DNA from: VGEM01 sp033764265
Lineage (GTDB): Bacteria > Pseudomonadota > Alphaproteobacteria > Rhodospirillales > Rhodospirillaceae
Direction of reading: 5' to 3'
Assembly (NCBI GenBank): GCA_033764265.1
Contig: JANRJB010000084.1
Location: 1-35,329 of the forward strand
DNA length: 35,329 nt
Numbering within the stretch: position 1 is the stretch's first letter; every line of letters begins with the position of its first letter. This document shows positions 8,477-16,844 of this stretch, in pieces. The notes beneath the pieces were generated by a model. That model was not told the origin of the DNA, did not search any database, and was given only the letters and a program-made list of their open reading frames with translations. The position numbers were made by a program, and so were the translations under genes.

Positions 8477-9355
8477 ATGTCCGACGCCGACCTGAACAAG
8501 ACCCGCGTCACCCGTCGCTTCGCCGCCATCCGCCGGCGCGGCACGCCGGGGCTGGTCACCTTCATCACCGCCAACGACCCGACGCCCGATGTGTTCCGCC
8601 AGATCCTCGAGGGCTTGCCGGCGGCGGGCGCGGACATCATCGAGGTCGGCATGCCGTTCTCCGACCCCATGGCCGACGGGCCGTCGATCCAACTTTCGAG
8701 CCAGCGGGCCTTGAAGCACGATGCGTCGCTGAAAAGACTGCTGGCCACGATCGCCGAATTCCGCGACCAGGAGCCCGACACGCCGATCATCCTGATGGGC
8801 TACTACAACCCCATTTACCGCTATGGCCCGATGGAGTTCGCCGCCGATGCGGCGGCCGCCGGCGTCGACGGCATGATCGTGGTCGACCTGCCGCCGGAAG
8901 AGGCCGAGGAGTTGAACGTCTACCTGCGGGCCAACGGCCTGCACATGATTTTCCTGACCGCGCCGACGTCCTCCGACGTGCGTCTGCCGACGATTCTGCG
9001 CCACGCCTCGGGCTTCGTTTACTACGTGTCAGTCGCGGGCGTGACCGGGACCAAGACGGCTGACGAATCGGCCGTGCGCCAAGCGGTCGCGCGGCTGCGC
9101 CGGCACACCAAGCTGCCGGTCGCGGTCGGCTTCGGCATCAGGACGCCGGACGCCGCGCGCGCCATCGCCGCCCATTGCGACGCCGCGGTGGTGGGCTCGG
9201 CCATCGTCGATGTGATCGCCGCCGGCCTCGGCCCCGACGGCGCGCCCAAGCCGGGTCTGGCCGCCGACGTGCTCGGCTTCGTCAAGGGCCTGGCCGGCGG
9301 CGTCGCCCGCGCCGCCCGCGACGGAGCCGCGCCCGGCGCCGGACCGGGCAGCTGA
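8477..9355 (+). CDS. trpA: Tryptophan synthase alpha chain
   Basis: Cleaves indole-3-glycerol phosphate and passes indole to TrpB through the tunnel of the complex. Catalytic Glu56 lies in IIEVGMPFSDP and Asp67 in MADGPS. Further motifs are LMGYYNPIYRYG, DLPPEEAEE, FVYYVSVAGVTG and GFGIRTPD. The 292-residue length is slightly above the usual 265-280 because of an Ala/Gly-rich tail after GLAADVLGFV. Normally accD follows in alphaproteobacteria; here a response regulator and polysaccharide cassette comes between. No terminator was found in the 84 bases after it. Confidence 0.96.
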   Translation: MSDADLNKTRVTRRFAAIRRRGTPGLVTFITANDPTPDVFRQILEGLPAAGADIIEVGMPFSDPMADGPSIQLSSQRALKHDASLKRLLATIAEFRDQEPDTPIILMGYYNPIYRYGPMEFAADAAAAGVDGMIVVDLPPEEAEELNVYLRANGLHMIFLTAPTSSDVRLPTILRHASGFVYYVSVAGVTGTKTADESAVRQAVARLRRHTKLPVAVGFGIRTPDAARAIAAHCDAAVVGSAIVDVIAAGLGPDGAPKPGLAADVLGFVKGLAGGVARAARDGAAPGAGPGS

Positions 9356-9439
9356 ACCCGACACTTTTCGGTTTCGGCCTCGGCGCGCGCACATTACCTT
9401 CATTTCCACCGGTGCGCCAAAGACTCAGTTCATTCGAGG

Positions 9440-9829
9440 ATGAAGCGATTCAAGATTCTCGTGGCCGAAGACGATGACCTCGTCGCCGAGTTGATCGTCC
9501 AGGTTCTTGCCCGCAACAATTTCGACGTGGTGCGCAGCGCCGACGGCGAAGCGGCCTTGGCTCAGGTCATCCAGTTCAAGCCCGATGCGATCGTGCTCGA
9601 CACCATGATGCCGGGGCTGGACGGAACCGAAGTGCTGCAGGAACTGGCCAAGTCGCTCATCACCCGCCACATCCCGGTGATGATTCTGTCGGCGCGTTCC
9701 AACGCCGCCGACATGGTGCACGGATTCGATTTCGGCGCGCGCGATTTCATGGCCAAGCCGTTCAAGCCCGAGGAACTGGTCACCCGGTTGCGCCGCATGC
9801 TGATGTCGGCGAAAGATTGGGAGACATGA
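9440..9829 (+). CDS. Single-domain response regulator (CheY/PhoB-like receiver)
   Basis: The whole 129-residue protein is one receiver domain with no output domain. The acidic pocket is in VAEDDD (residues 9-13), the phospho-accepting Asp54 in IVLDTMMPG, the switch Ser84 in MILSARS, and Lys106 in MAKPFKPEE. It therefore probably acts by protein contact. It begins the cassette, and its stop overlaps the next start by ATGA, so it is tied to the outer-membrane and glycosyltransferase genes. GAGG directly abuts the ATG, leaving no spacer, which suggests weak initiation or another signal. No canonical histidine kinase is next to it. Confidence 0.93.
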   Translation: MKRFKILVAEDDDLVAELIVQVLARNNFDVVRSADGEAALAQVIQFKPDAIVLDTMMPGLDGTEVLQELAKSLITRHIPVMILSARSNAADMVHGFDFGARDFMAKPFKPEELVTRLRRMLMSAKDWET

Positions 9830-11169
9830 CCGCTCCGGTGCGCTTTGCGGTCGCCCTGTGCCTAGGCCTGGCCGGCGCGCCGGCGACGCTTCATGCCCAG
9901 GACGCCGGGCAGTTGATCGAGGACGCGCGCGCCGCCCGCGTGCGCGGCGATTTCGCCGCCGCCGAAACGATGTACCTGGCCGCCAGCGCGCGCAGCCCCA
10001 CCGACGCCGCGATCCTGATGCAACTGGCGCTGGTGCAGGGGTTCCAATCCAAGCTCGACGCCGCGCGCGACACGATCGACCGCGCCGAAGCCCTGGCGCC
10101 GGCCGACCTCGACATCGCGCTCGCCAAGGCGCGCATCCTCGCCTGGCGGGGCGACTATGCGGCGGCCGAGGCCGCGCTGGCCCGCGTGCGCGCCGACCGC
10201 CCCGATGATGCCGACGCCGCGGTCCTCGAAGGCCGCATCGCCTATTATCAGCAACGCTACGACTCCGCCGACCGGGCCTTTGCCGACGCGCTCGCGCGCC
10301 AGCCCGATCTGGTCGATGCGCTGGTCGGCCGCGGCGACGTGGCCCGCGCGCGCGGCGACGAAGCCGCGGCGATGGCGTTCTTCCGCCAGGCCCGGGCGCT
10401 TGAGCCGGCGTCGGCCGACATCGCCGACCGGCTGGCCCGGCGCGCGGAGACTGGCCGCAAGCGCTGGCGGCTCGACATCGCGGCCGGCGTCAGCGCGCTG
10501 TCGCGCACCGCGCTGTCCGACTGGTCGGAACAGACCGCCCAGCTGTCGCGCGAGATGGATGGCTGGCGGCTGTTCGCGCGCGTCAATCACGCCCGGCGAT
10601 TCAACCGCAGCGACGCCGGTTTCGACGTCGGCGCCGCGTGGCCGGCCGCATCGGCGATCGAGGCCACGCTCGAGGCCGGCGCCACGCCCGGCGACGACTT
10701 CCTGCCGGCCTGGCGGCTGCGCGGCCAGCTTGATGCGCGCGTCGCCGACGGCGGCGCGGCCGTGGGCAGGGCGCTGGGCGCGACCACGCTGACTGGCGAA
10801 GGTTGGGTGCGCCGCTACCGCAACGGCACCGTCAAGGCGATCAACGCCGGCATGCGGCAGGGCTTCGCCGGCGATCGCGCGTCGGTGTCGGCCCGCTTCA
10901 TCAACACCTTTGGCGCCGACGGCAATCACACCACCGGCTGGGCGGTCGGCGCATCGGCCGCGCTCGGCGACCGGTTCACGCTGCGTGCCGATTACGCCGA
11001 CGCGCCGGAGTCCGAAAGCGGCATCGTCGCCGACACGCGTACGGTCTCGGGCGGCTTGACCGTGGCGCTGACCGACGACGCAACCGTCACGCTGTCCGCC
11101 CTGCGCGAGCGGCGCGAAGGCGCTTACGTGCGCAAGGACGTGACGGTCGCGCTGGGCTGGCGGTTCTAA
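9826..11169 (+). CDS. TPR domain fused to a YaiO-type outer-membrane beta-barrel
   Basis: Exported 447-residue protein. A signal peptide ends near LHAQ (residue 24). Residues about 26-205 are tetratricopeptide repeats (for example GDFAAAETMYLAASARSPTD and YDSADRAFADALARQP). From about 213 to the end it has alternating-strand character, finishing VTVALGWRF with a terminal Phe as in outer-membrane barrels. This matches the YaiO outer-membrane family. Periplasmic TPRs on a barrel recall exopolysaccharide porins such as PgaA and AlgK/AlgE. ATG overlaps the receiver stop (ATGA); a second ATG 9 bases upstream is less likely. A role in polysaccharide export is inferred from the glycosyltransferase two genes away. 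Confidence 0.85.
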   Translation: MTAPVRFAVALCLGLAGAPATLHAQDAGQLIEDARAARVRGDFAAAETMYLAASARSPTDAAILMQLALVQGFQSKLDAARDTIDRAEALAPADLDIALAKARILAWRGDYAAAEAALARVRADRPDDADAAVLEGRIAYYQQRYDSADRAFADALARQPDLVDALVGRGDVARARGDEAAAMAFFRQARALEPASADIADRLARRAETGRKRWRLDIAAGVSALSRTALSDWSEQTAQLSREMDGWRLFARVNHARRFNRSDAGFDVGAAWPAASAIEATLEAGATPGDDFLPAWRLRGQLDARVADGGAAVGRALGATTLTGEGWVRRYRNGTVKAINAGMRQGFAGDRASVSARFINTFGADGNHTTGWAVGASAALGDRFTLRADYADAPESESGIVADTRTVSGGLTVALTDDATVTLSALRERREGAYVRKDVTVALGWRF

Positions 11170-11171
11170 CC

Positions 11172-12221
11172 GTGGCCGCCGATCCGTTCTTCGCCGCGGT
11201 GTGGGACACGACCTGGGCGTTGGCCGCGCTCAGCATCGCGGCGCTGATCGCTCTGTTCGCGCGCCGGCTGGTCATCGACGTGCTCGACCGCCGGCGCGAA
11301 CGCCGACGCAAGGTGCTGACCGACCAGATCTTCAAGTACCTCAACAATCCCTCCGACAGCTCCCTGTTGATGCCGCTCAAGACGGCGTCTGACCAGCGCA
11401 TCCTGTTGTCGATCGCCAGCCGCTTGTTGCAGAACGTGTCGGGCGACATGCGCGAACGGCTGATCGGCCTGCTCAACGACACCATCGACTTCAAGCGGTT
11501 CCTGAAACAGTTGAAGACCGGCATCGCGCCCGACCGCGCCAAGATCGCCGCGCGGCTGTACTGGGCAGATGATCCGGCGGTGCACGCCGCGTTGCGCGAG
11601 GCGCTGCACGATCCCGAGCCCGAGGTGGTGCTGGCCGCGGCCGGCTCGCTGGTCGAGGCCGGACAGACGATCGACGTGAAGGACTTCGCGGCGGTCTGCG
11701 CCGCCCGCGGCATGCTGGCCAACCGGGCGGTGCGCGAGCTGTTCCGCAAGCTGGCCCCGGCCAACATCGGCCCGCTCGTCGACCTACTGTCGCACGACAC
11801 CGTCGAGGTGGTGATCCTGGCCGCCGACGCCCTGTCGCGCGCGCATGACCCTCAAGTCGCCCATGTGCTGTCCGCCCTGGCCACAACCCATCCCGATGCC
11901 GACGTGCGCGCCCAGGCGGTGCGGTCGCTCGGGATCGGCGGCCACGCCGACGCCGGGTTGGCGGTGCTCGATGCGCTGCAGGACGAACGCTGGCAGGTGC
12001 GCGCCCAGGCGTCGGTGGCGGCCGAACGGCTCAAGCTGGCCGACGCGGTGCCGCGCCTGGTGGAACTGCTGCGCGACGGCGAATGGTGGGTGCAGATGCG
12101 CGCCGCCGAGGCCCTGGCCGGGTTGGGCGGCGCGGGCGAAGCCGCGCTCGAGGCGCTGCGCGCCGACCCCGAGGTCGGCACGCTGGCCGCCGTCGCGCTG
12201 GCCGAGCGGCACGCGGCGTAA
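11172..12221 (+). CDS. Membrane-anchored HEAT-repeat protein
   Basis: The 349-residue protein starts at GTG, two bases after the preceding stop. One membrane segment (about 15-36) is followed by a very basic stretch, RRRERRRK, which places the rest in the cytoplasm. From about residue 120 the sequence is helical HEAT/PBS-lyase-like repeats: DDPAVHAALREALHDPEPEV, HPDADVRAQAVRSLG, DERWQVRAQASVAAERL and GEWWVQMRAAEALAGLG. HEAT solenoids bind other proteins. Lying between the barrel gene and the glycosyltransferase, it is a likely scaffold or activator of the synthase, perhaps contacted by the receiver protein; that role is inferred. No catalytic motif is seen. Confidence 0.85.
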   Translation: MAADPFFAAVWDTTWALAALSIAALIALFARRLVIDVLDRRRERRRKVLTDQIFKYLNNPSDSSLLMPLKTASDQRILLSIASRLLQNVSGDMRERLIGLLNDTIDFKRFLKQLKTGIAPDRAKIAARLYWADDPAVHAALREALHDPEPEVVLAAAGSLVEAGQTIDVKDFAAVCAARGMLANRAVRELFRKLAPANIGPLVDLLSHDTVEVVILAADALSRAHDPQVAHVLSALATTHPDADVRAQAVRSLGIGGHADAGLAVLDALQDERWQVRAQASVAAERLKLADAVPRLVELLRDGEWWVQMRAAEALAGLGGAGEAALEALRADPEVGTLAAVALAERHAA

Positions 12222-12235
12222 CGGGCAGGCACGCG

Positions 12236-13738
12236 ATGGAACAGGCGCTGTCCGACATACTTGAGCTGGCGCGCGTCGCCTGGGCGTCGCTCGACCGCGC
12301 GCTCGGCGTCGCCATCCTGGGCGGGCCCACCGGCCACGACATCCTGATCCTGACCGGCCTGTCGATCGGCTGGCTGATCTTCGTCAACGGCGCGGTGCTC
12401 AATCTGCTCTACACGTGGCAGCTGGCGGTGGCGTTCCGCGCGCTGCGGCGCCGGCGCGCGGCGCGCACGCCGCTGTCGGCGTGGTGGCGGTTCCACGCCC
12501 AGACCGTGCCGATCTCGATCCTGGTGCCGGCCTACAACGAGCAGCTGACCATCGTCGACAGCGTGCGCTCGATCCTGGCGCTCAACTACCCGCACTTCGA
12601 GGTCGTGGTCATCAACGACGGCTCGAAGGACGGCACGCTCAAGGCGCTGGTCGCCGCGTTCGGGCTGGCGCCGGTCACGCGCGCCTGGCGCGCCATGTTA
12701 CCGCACAAGCAGGTCACCCAGCTCTATGCCAGCCCGCGCTATCCGCGGCTGGTGGTGGTCGACAAGGCCAACGGCGGCAAGGCCGATGCGCTCAATGCCG
12801 GCATCGACGTCTGCCGCACGCCGCTGGTGTGCGCGGTGGATGCGGATTCCCTGCTCGAGCCCGATGCGCTGTTGCGCGCCGTGCAGCCGTTCATCCACGA
12901 CATGAACCGGGTGGTCGCCGTCGGCGGCTCGATCCGCGTCGTCAACGGCAGCGCGGTGGCGCGCGGCCGGGTCACGCGCATCGGCGTGCCGGGCGACCTG
13001 ATCAGTCTGTTCCAGATCGTCGAGTACCTGCGCGCGTTCCTGATCGGCCGGCTGGCCTGGAGCGAGATGGGTGCGATGATGCTGATCTCGGGCGCGTTCG
13101 GCATCTTCAAGCGCGAGGCGCTGATCGCCGCCGGCGGCTACAGTCTCAACACCGTCGGCGAGGACATGGAGCTGATCGTCAAGATCCATCGCCACCTGCA
13201 CGACACCCGGACCGAGGGGCGCATGGAATTCGTGCCCGAGCCGGTGTGCTGGACCGAGGCGCCGCGGGATCTCAAAGGCCTCGCCGCCCAGCGTCGGCGC
13301 TGGCAGCGCGGCGCGCTCGAAACCTTCTTCCGCCACCGGGCGATGATGGGCCATCGCCGCTATGGGCTGGCCGGCACGGTCGGCTACTTCCACATCCTCG
13401 TCACCGACGTGCTGGGGCCGCCGCTCGAGGCGCTGGGGTATCTGTTCATGCCGATCCTGTTCGCCGCCGGCCTGCTCAGCCTCGACTTCTTCCTCGCCTT
13501 CCTCGCGCTGACCTTCGTCTACGGCATCTTCATCTCGGTCGGCGCGCTGGTGCTCGAGGAACTCGAACTGCGCCGCTATCCCAAGGCCGGCTACCTGCTG
13601 GTGCTGATGGGCGCGGCGATCCTGGAGAACTTCGGCTACCGCCAGCTCAACACCGTCTGGCGGGTGCAAGGCTGGTGGCAGTTCATGCGCGGCCGCACCG
13701 GCTGGGGCCAACCCGCCCGCTCCGGCTTCTCAAAATAG
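12236..13738 (+). CDS. Processive family 2 glycosyltransferase (polysaccharide synthase)
   Basis: The 500-residue inner-membrane enzyme has an N-terminal membrane region (about 36-67), a cytoplasmic GT-A domain and C-terminal membrane helices (about 380-470). Synthase motifs are all present: ILVPAYNE, Asp128 in VINDGS, DAD at 202-204, Asp310 in VGEDMEL and QRRRW at 352-356. These define synthases of the cellulose/chitin/hyaluronan/PgaC group, which couple polymerisation with transport across the inner membrane. The sugar cannot be told. No PilZ domain or PgaB-like deacetylase accompanies it. The stop codon TAG belongs to the short palindromic repeat at 13736. Confidence 0.92.
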   Translation: MEQALSDILELARVAWASLDRALGVAILGGPTGHDILILTGLSIGWLIFVNGAVLNLLYTWQLAVAFRALRRRRAARTPLSAWWRFHAQTVPISILVPAYNEQLTIVDSVRSILALNYPHFEVVVINDGSKDGTLKALVAAFGLAPVTRAWRAMLPHKQVTQLYASPRYPRLVVVDKANGGKADALNAGIDVCRTPLVCAVDADSLLEPDALLRAVQPFIHDMNRVVAVGGSIRVVNGSAVARGRVTRIGVPGDLISLFQIVEYLRAFLIGRLAWSEMGAMMLISGAFGIFKREALIAAGGYSLNTVGEDMELIVKIHRHLHDTRTEGRMEFVPEPVCWTEAPRDLKGLAAQRRRWQRGALETFFRHRAMMGHRRYGLAGTVGYFHILVTDVLGPPLEALGYLFMPILFAAGLLSLDFFLAFLALTFVYGIFISVGALVLEELELRRYPKAGYLLVLMGAAILENFGYRQLNTVWRVQGWWQFMRGRTGWGQPARSGFSK

Positions 13739-13755
13739 GGTACGACCCTAATTAA
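13736..13755. repeat. Short palindromic repeat, copy 1 (overlaps glycosyltransferase stop)
   Basis: tagggtacgaccctaattaa. TAGGGT and ACCCTA pair around ACG. Nineteen of 20 bases match the copy at 18695-18714. Its first three bases are the TAG stop of the glycosyltransferase. The left outer arm (TTAATT in copy 2) is degenerate here. Confidence 0.8.
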
Positions 13756-13891
13756 ATGTACAAATACTGTGATAAAACATAATATTGTCCCGATTCAGGG
13801 GCCCACGTCGTCCACGGCCTGTTTTTGGTGATGAATCGTCAAGGCGAATGGCGCTAAACACAGGCGCAGACCATTCGTTCCGGGTGACGCC
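13756..13891 (+). other. AT-rich intergenic region before accD
   Basis: Bases 13749-13788 form the most AT-rich stretch noticed in the window, with CATAAT at 13778-13783 resembling a -10 box but no good -35 at the right distance. The remainder (13789-13891) is of ordinary composition up to the accD start. Because the polysaccharide cassette separates accD from trpA, the accD promoter most likely lies here. Confidence 0.4.
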
Positions 13892-14863
13892 ATGAACTGG
13901 CTGACCAATTTCGTCCGGCCCAAGATCCAGAAACTCGTGCGCCCCAAGGAGGTGCCCGAGAACCTGTGGCACCAGTGTCCCAAGTGCGGCGAGATGGTGT
14001 TCCACCGCGAGCTGGAAAAGAACCTGCGCGTCTGCACCCACTGCGGCCATCATCTGCGCATGCCGGCCCGCGCCCGTCTGAAGATGCTGTTCGATGACGC
14101 CCAGTGGACCGAGATCGAGCTGCCCGCCGTCGCCGCCGATCCGCTCAAGTTCAGGGACCGCAAGCGCTACGCCGACCGGCTGCGGGACGCGCAAAGCGAC
14201 ACCGGCCTCAAGGACGCGGTCGTGGTGGCCCACGGCGCCATGGGCGGCATGGGCGCGGTGGTCGCCGCGTTCGAGTTCGACTTCATGGGCGGCTCGATGG
14301 GCGCGGCCGTCGGCGAGGCGATCGTGGCGGCGGCCGAACTGGCCTGCCTGCAGGAAGCGCCCTTGATCGTCATCCCGTCCTCGGGCGGGGCGCGCATGCA
14401 GGAAGGCATCGTCTCGCTGATGCAGATGGCGCGCACCACCGTCGCCGTCGACAAGGTGCGCGAGAAGGGCCTGCCCTACATTGTGGTGCTGACCGACCCC
14501 ACCACCGGCGGCGTCACCGCCTCGTTCGCCATGCTGGGCGACATCGCCGTGGCCGAGCCCAACGCCGTCATCGGCTTCGCCGGCGCGCGCGTGATCGAAC
14601 AGACCATCCGCGAAAAACTGCCCGAGGGCTTCCAGCGCGCCGAGTACCTGATGGAACACGGCATGGTCGACATGGTGGTCCCGCGCCAGGAGCTGCGCGC
14701 CACGCTGATCCGCGTGATCGGCCTTCTCCTGCAGAAAAACCCGGCCGCCGACGTCATCGCCCTGACGCCGTCGGCCCGCCGCCGCAAGCCGGAAAGCACG
14801 CCCGAGGCCGGCAGCCCGCCGCCCGACCCGACCGTGCCCGACATGGCGTTCGACGAACGGTGA
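13892..14863 (+). CDS. accD: Acetyl-CoA carboxylase carboxyltransferase subunit beta
   Basis: With AccA it transfers the carboxyl group from biotin to acetyl-CoA, making malonyl-CoA for fatty acids. The zinc ribbon has Cys29, Cys32, Cys48 and Cys51 (QCPKCG then CTHCG). The crotonase-fold core follows, with FMGGSMG, IPSSGGARMQEG, TDPTTGGVTASFAMLGD and IGFAGARVIEQT. The 323-residue length includes a Pro-rich, probably disordered tail. Its stop overlaps the GTG start of folC by four bases, the usual accD-folC pairing. Confidence 0.97.
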   Translation: MNWLTNFVRPKIQKLVRPKEVPENLWHQCPKCGEMVFHRELEKNLRVCTHCGHHLRMPARARLKMLFDDAQWTEIELPAVAADPLKFRDRKRYADRLRDAQSDTGLKDAVVVAHGAMGGMGAVVAAFEFDFMGGSMGAAVGEAIVAAAELACLQEAPLIVIPSSGGARMQEGIVSLMQMARTTVAVDKVREKGLPYIVVLTDPTTGGVTASFAMLGDIAVAEPNAVIGFAGARVIEQTIREKLPEGFQRAEYLMEHGMVDMVVPRQELRATLIRVIGLLLQKNPAADVIALTPSARRRKPESTPEAGSPPPDPTVPDMAFDER

Positions 14864-16233
14864 GCGTCGCAACGCTGCGCCCCGACATCGTCATCCCCGA
14901 CACCGCCGCCGACAACCCGGCGGTGACCGCCGCGCTCGCGCGCATGACGGCCCTGTATCCCAAGCTGATCGACCTGTCGCTCGATCGCATGCGCCGGCTC
15001 TTGGCCGACCTGGGCGATCCGCACCGCCGCCTGCCGCCGGTCATCCACGTCGCCGGCACCAACGGCAAGGGCTCGACTGTCGCCACCATGCGCGCGGTGC
15101 TCGAGGCCTCAGGCCACACAGTCCACGTCTACACGTCGCCGCACCTGGTGCGGTTCGCCGAACGCATCCGCCTGTCGGGGTCGCTGATCGGCGAGGACCT
15201 GCTGCTCGAACTGCTGAACCATGTCGAGGCGGCCAACGCCGGCCGGCCGATCACCTTTTTCGAGGTGACCACGGCGCTGGCGTTCCTGGCCTTCGCGCAA
15301 ATTCGCGCCGACGCGGTGCTGCTGGAAACCGGCATGGGCGGCACCTACGACGCGACCAATGTCATCGAACGTCCGCTGGTCACGGTGCTGACCGCGATCT
15401 CGATGGACCACATGCAGTTCCTGGGCGACACGATCGCGAAGATCGCCCAGGAAAAGGCCAATATCATGAAGCATGGCGCGGCCTGTGTGTCGGTCGCGCA
15501 GCATCCGCACGCGACGGACGTCATCATCGCCACGGCGGAGCGGTTGGGCGTGGCGGTGAAGTGGCAGAACGACGCCTGGAGCATCACGCCCGACGGGCGG
15601 GGCGGCCTGGTGTTCGAAGGCGAGCCGCGCGACGGCCGGCGCAGCCTGTGGAAAATGCCCACGCCCAACCTGCCGGGCCGGCATCAGCATCAGAACGTCG
15701 GCGCGGCGCTGGCGGCGCTCGAGCAGGCCAGTTTCGTCTCGGGGCTCGCGGTGCCGGGGTTCGCTTTGCGCGCGGGCCTGCGCGCCATCGATTGGCCGGC
15801 GCGCGGCCAGAAGCTGCGGCGCGGGCCATTGGTCGATGCCGCGCCGTTCCCATGGGAGGTCTGGCTCGATGGCGGCCACAACGCCGGCGGCGGCGCGGTG
15901 CTGGCGGACCTGGCCGCCGAATCCTGGGCCGACCGGCCGCTGCATCTGGTCGCCGGCATGCTGACCACCAAGCCGGCCGAGGATTTCCTGAAACCGCTGG
16001 CGGCCCGTGCCGCCAGCTTCACCGCCGTGCCGATCCCCGACCACGCGGCGGCCTACGCGCCCGAGGACCTTGCGCGCGCCGCGACCGGCGCCGGCCTGAA
16101 ACGGGTGGGCGTCGCGCCCGAACCCCTGGCCGCGGTGTCGGCAATCAGAGCCGCGCAGGCCGAGTCCCCGGCGCGTATCATGATTTGCGGCTCGCTCTAT
16201 CTGGCCGGCGATGTGCTGAAAACCAACGGGTAG
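14860..16233 (+). CDS. folC: Folylpolyglutamate synthase / dihydrofolate synthase
   Basis: Adds glutamate to dihydropteroate and to folates, using ATP. The P-loop GTNGKGST is at residues 66-73. Other Mur-ligase-type motifs are SPHLVRFAERI, LLETGMGGTYDATN, ISMDHMQFLG and AQEKANIMK, and the C-terminal domain contains WLDGGHNAGG. The start is GTG at 14860 (GTGA overlap with accD), which gives 457 residues, a usual size. The open frame reaches far upstream inside accD without similarity. It converges with the toxin gene only four bases away. Confidence 0.95.
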   Translation: MSVATLRPDIVIPDTAADNPAVTAALARMTALYPKLIDLSLDRMRRLLADLGDPHRRLPPVIHVAGTNGKGSTVATMRAVLEASGHTVHVYTSPHLVRFAERIRLSGSLIGEDLLLELLNHVEAANAGRPITFFEVTTALAFLAFAQIRADAVLLETGMGGTYDATNVIERPLVTVLTAISMDHMQFLGDTIAKIAQEKANIMKHGAACVSVAQHPHATDVIIATAERLGVAVKWQNDAWSITPDGRGGLVFEGEPRDGRRSLWKMPTPNLPGRHQHQNVGAALAALEQASFVSGLAVPGFALRAGLRAIDWPARGQKLRRGPLVDAAPFPWEVWLDGGHNAGGGAVLADLAAESWADRPLHLVAGMLTTKPAEDFLKPLAARAASFTAVPIPDHAAAYAPEDLARAATGAGLKRVGVAPEPLAAVSAIRAAQAESPARIMICGSLYLAGDVLKTNG

Positions 16234-16237
16234 GTCT

Positions 16238-16591
16238 TCACAACAGAGCGTGCAGCCGCGCGAGCACCTCGCCGACCAGCTCTGGCGGTGCGCGTCCGGC
16301 CAGCCGCGCCCGCCGCGCCCGATAGTCGAAGCTCTTGACCAGATCGGCGAGCACGACGCCCGAGATTTTCATTCCCTCGGGGATGGCCACTTCGAACGGA
16401 TAGCCCTTGCGCTGGCTGGTGATCGGACACGCCAACACCAGTCCGGTGCGTTCGCAGTATTCGAGCGGGGTGAGGGCCAGCGCCGGCCGCAAACCGCGCT
16501 GTTCGTGACCCGTCGCCGGGTCGAACTCCAACCACAGGAAGTCGCCGCGGGCCGGCACATAACCGCGACCGCCGCGCGCGCCGGGCGGCAT
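16238..16591 (-). CDS. MazF/PemK-type endoribonuclease toxin
   Basis: The 117-residue protein shows the MazF fold sequence: PARGDFLWLEFDPATGHEQRG at the start (the GDFxWLxFDPxxGHEQxGxRP motif), ALALTPLEYCERTGLVLACPIT in the middle (compare PITS), and the C-terminal helix. Family toxins cut mRNA at short motifs and stop growth. The ATG at 16591 overlaps the antitoxin stop as TAATG, so synthesis is coupled to the antitoxin. A TTG two codons earlier is possible. It most resembles the ChpB/PemK branch. It lies in the accessory patch between folC and trxA. Confidence 0.92.
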   Translation of the reverse strand: MPPGARGGRGYVPARGDFLWLEFDPATGHEQRGLRPALALTPLEYCERTGLVLACPITSQRKGYPFEVAIPEGMKISGVVLADLVKSFDYRARRARLAGRAPPELVGEVLARLHALL

Positions 16592-16824
16592 TACCAAATC
16601 TCGCGGCCGCGCGGCGGGCCGGGGTCGATGTCGCGATGAACGTTATCGTCGGTGATCTGGCCCAGCAGTTCGTCAAGCCGATAGGCGCGCTTGCGGACCA
16701 CCAGAGAATCCTGCCGGACATCAAGATCAACCGGACTGCCGGGGACCAGCCCGAGCTTGCGGGCATGGGCGCGGGGAATTCGGACCGCCAGGCTGTTGCC
16801 CCATTGTGCGACCTGAGATTTCAT
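16591..16824 (-). CDS. MazE-type antitoxin (AbrB/SpoVT fold)
   Basis: The 77-residue protein begins KSQVAQWGNSLAVRIPRAHA, the swapped-hairpin DNA-binding motif of MazE/AbrB. It ends in an acidic, toxin-binding tail (DELLGQITDDNVHRDIDPG). It should neutralise the downstream MazF and repress the pair. A perfect palindrome, the likely operator, lies 20 bases ahead of the ATG. AGGGA serves as ribosome site. Order (antitoxin first) and one-base overlap are typical of type II modules. Confidence 0.93.
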   Translation of the reverse strand: MKSQVAQWGNSLAVRIPRAHARKLGLVPGSPVDLDVRQDSLVVRKRAYRLDELLGQITDDNVHRDIDPGPPRGREIW

Positions 16825-16844
16825 GACGCGCCCATTCCCTGGTA

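Noticed and set aside
9356..9439. Terminator after trpA
   Set aside because: No stable stem with a T-run was found, so the cassette could be read through from trp.
13748..14872. Reverse open frame opposite accD
   Set aside because: It is the low-complexity complement (His/Gly/Arg-rich) of a clear accD.
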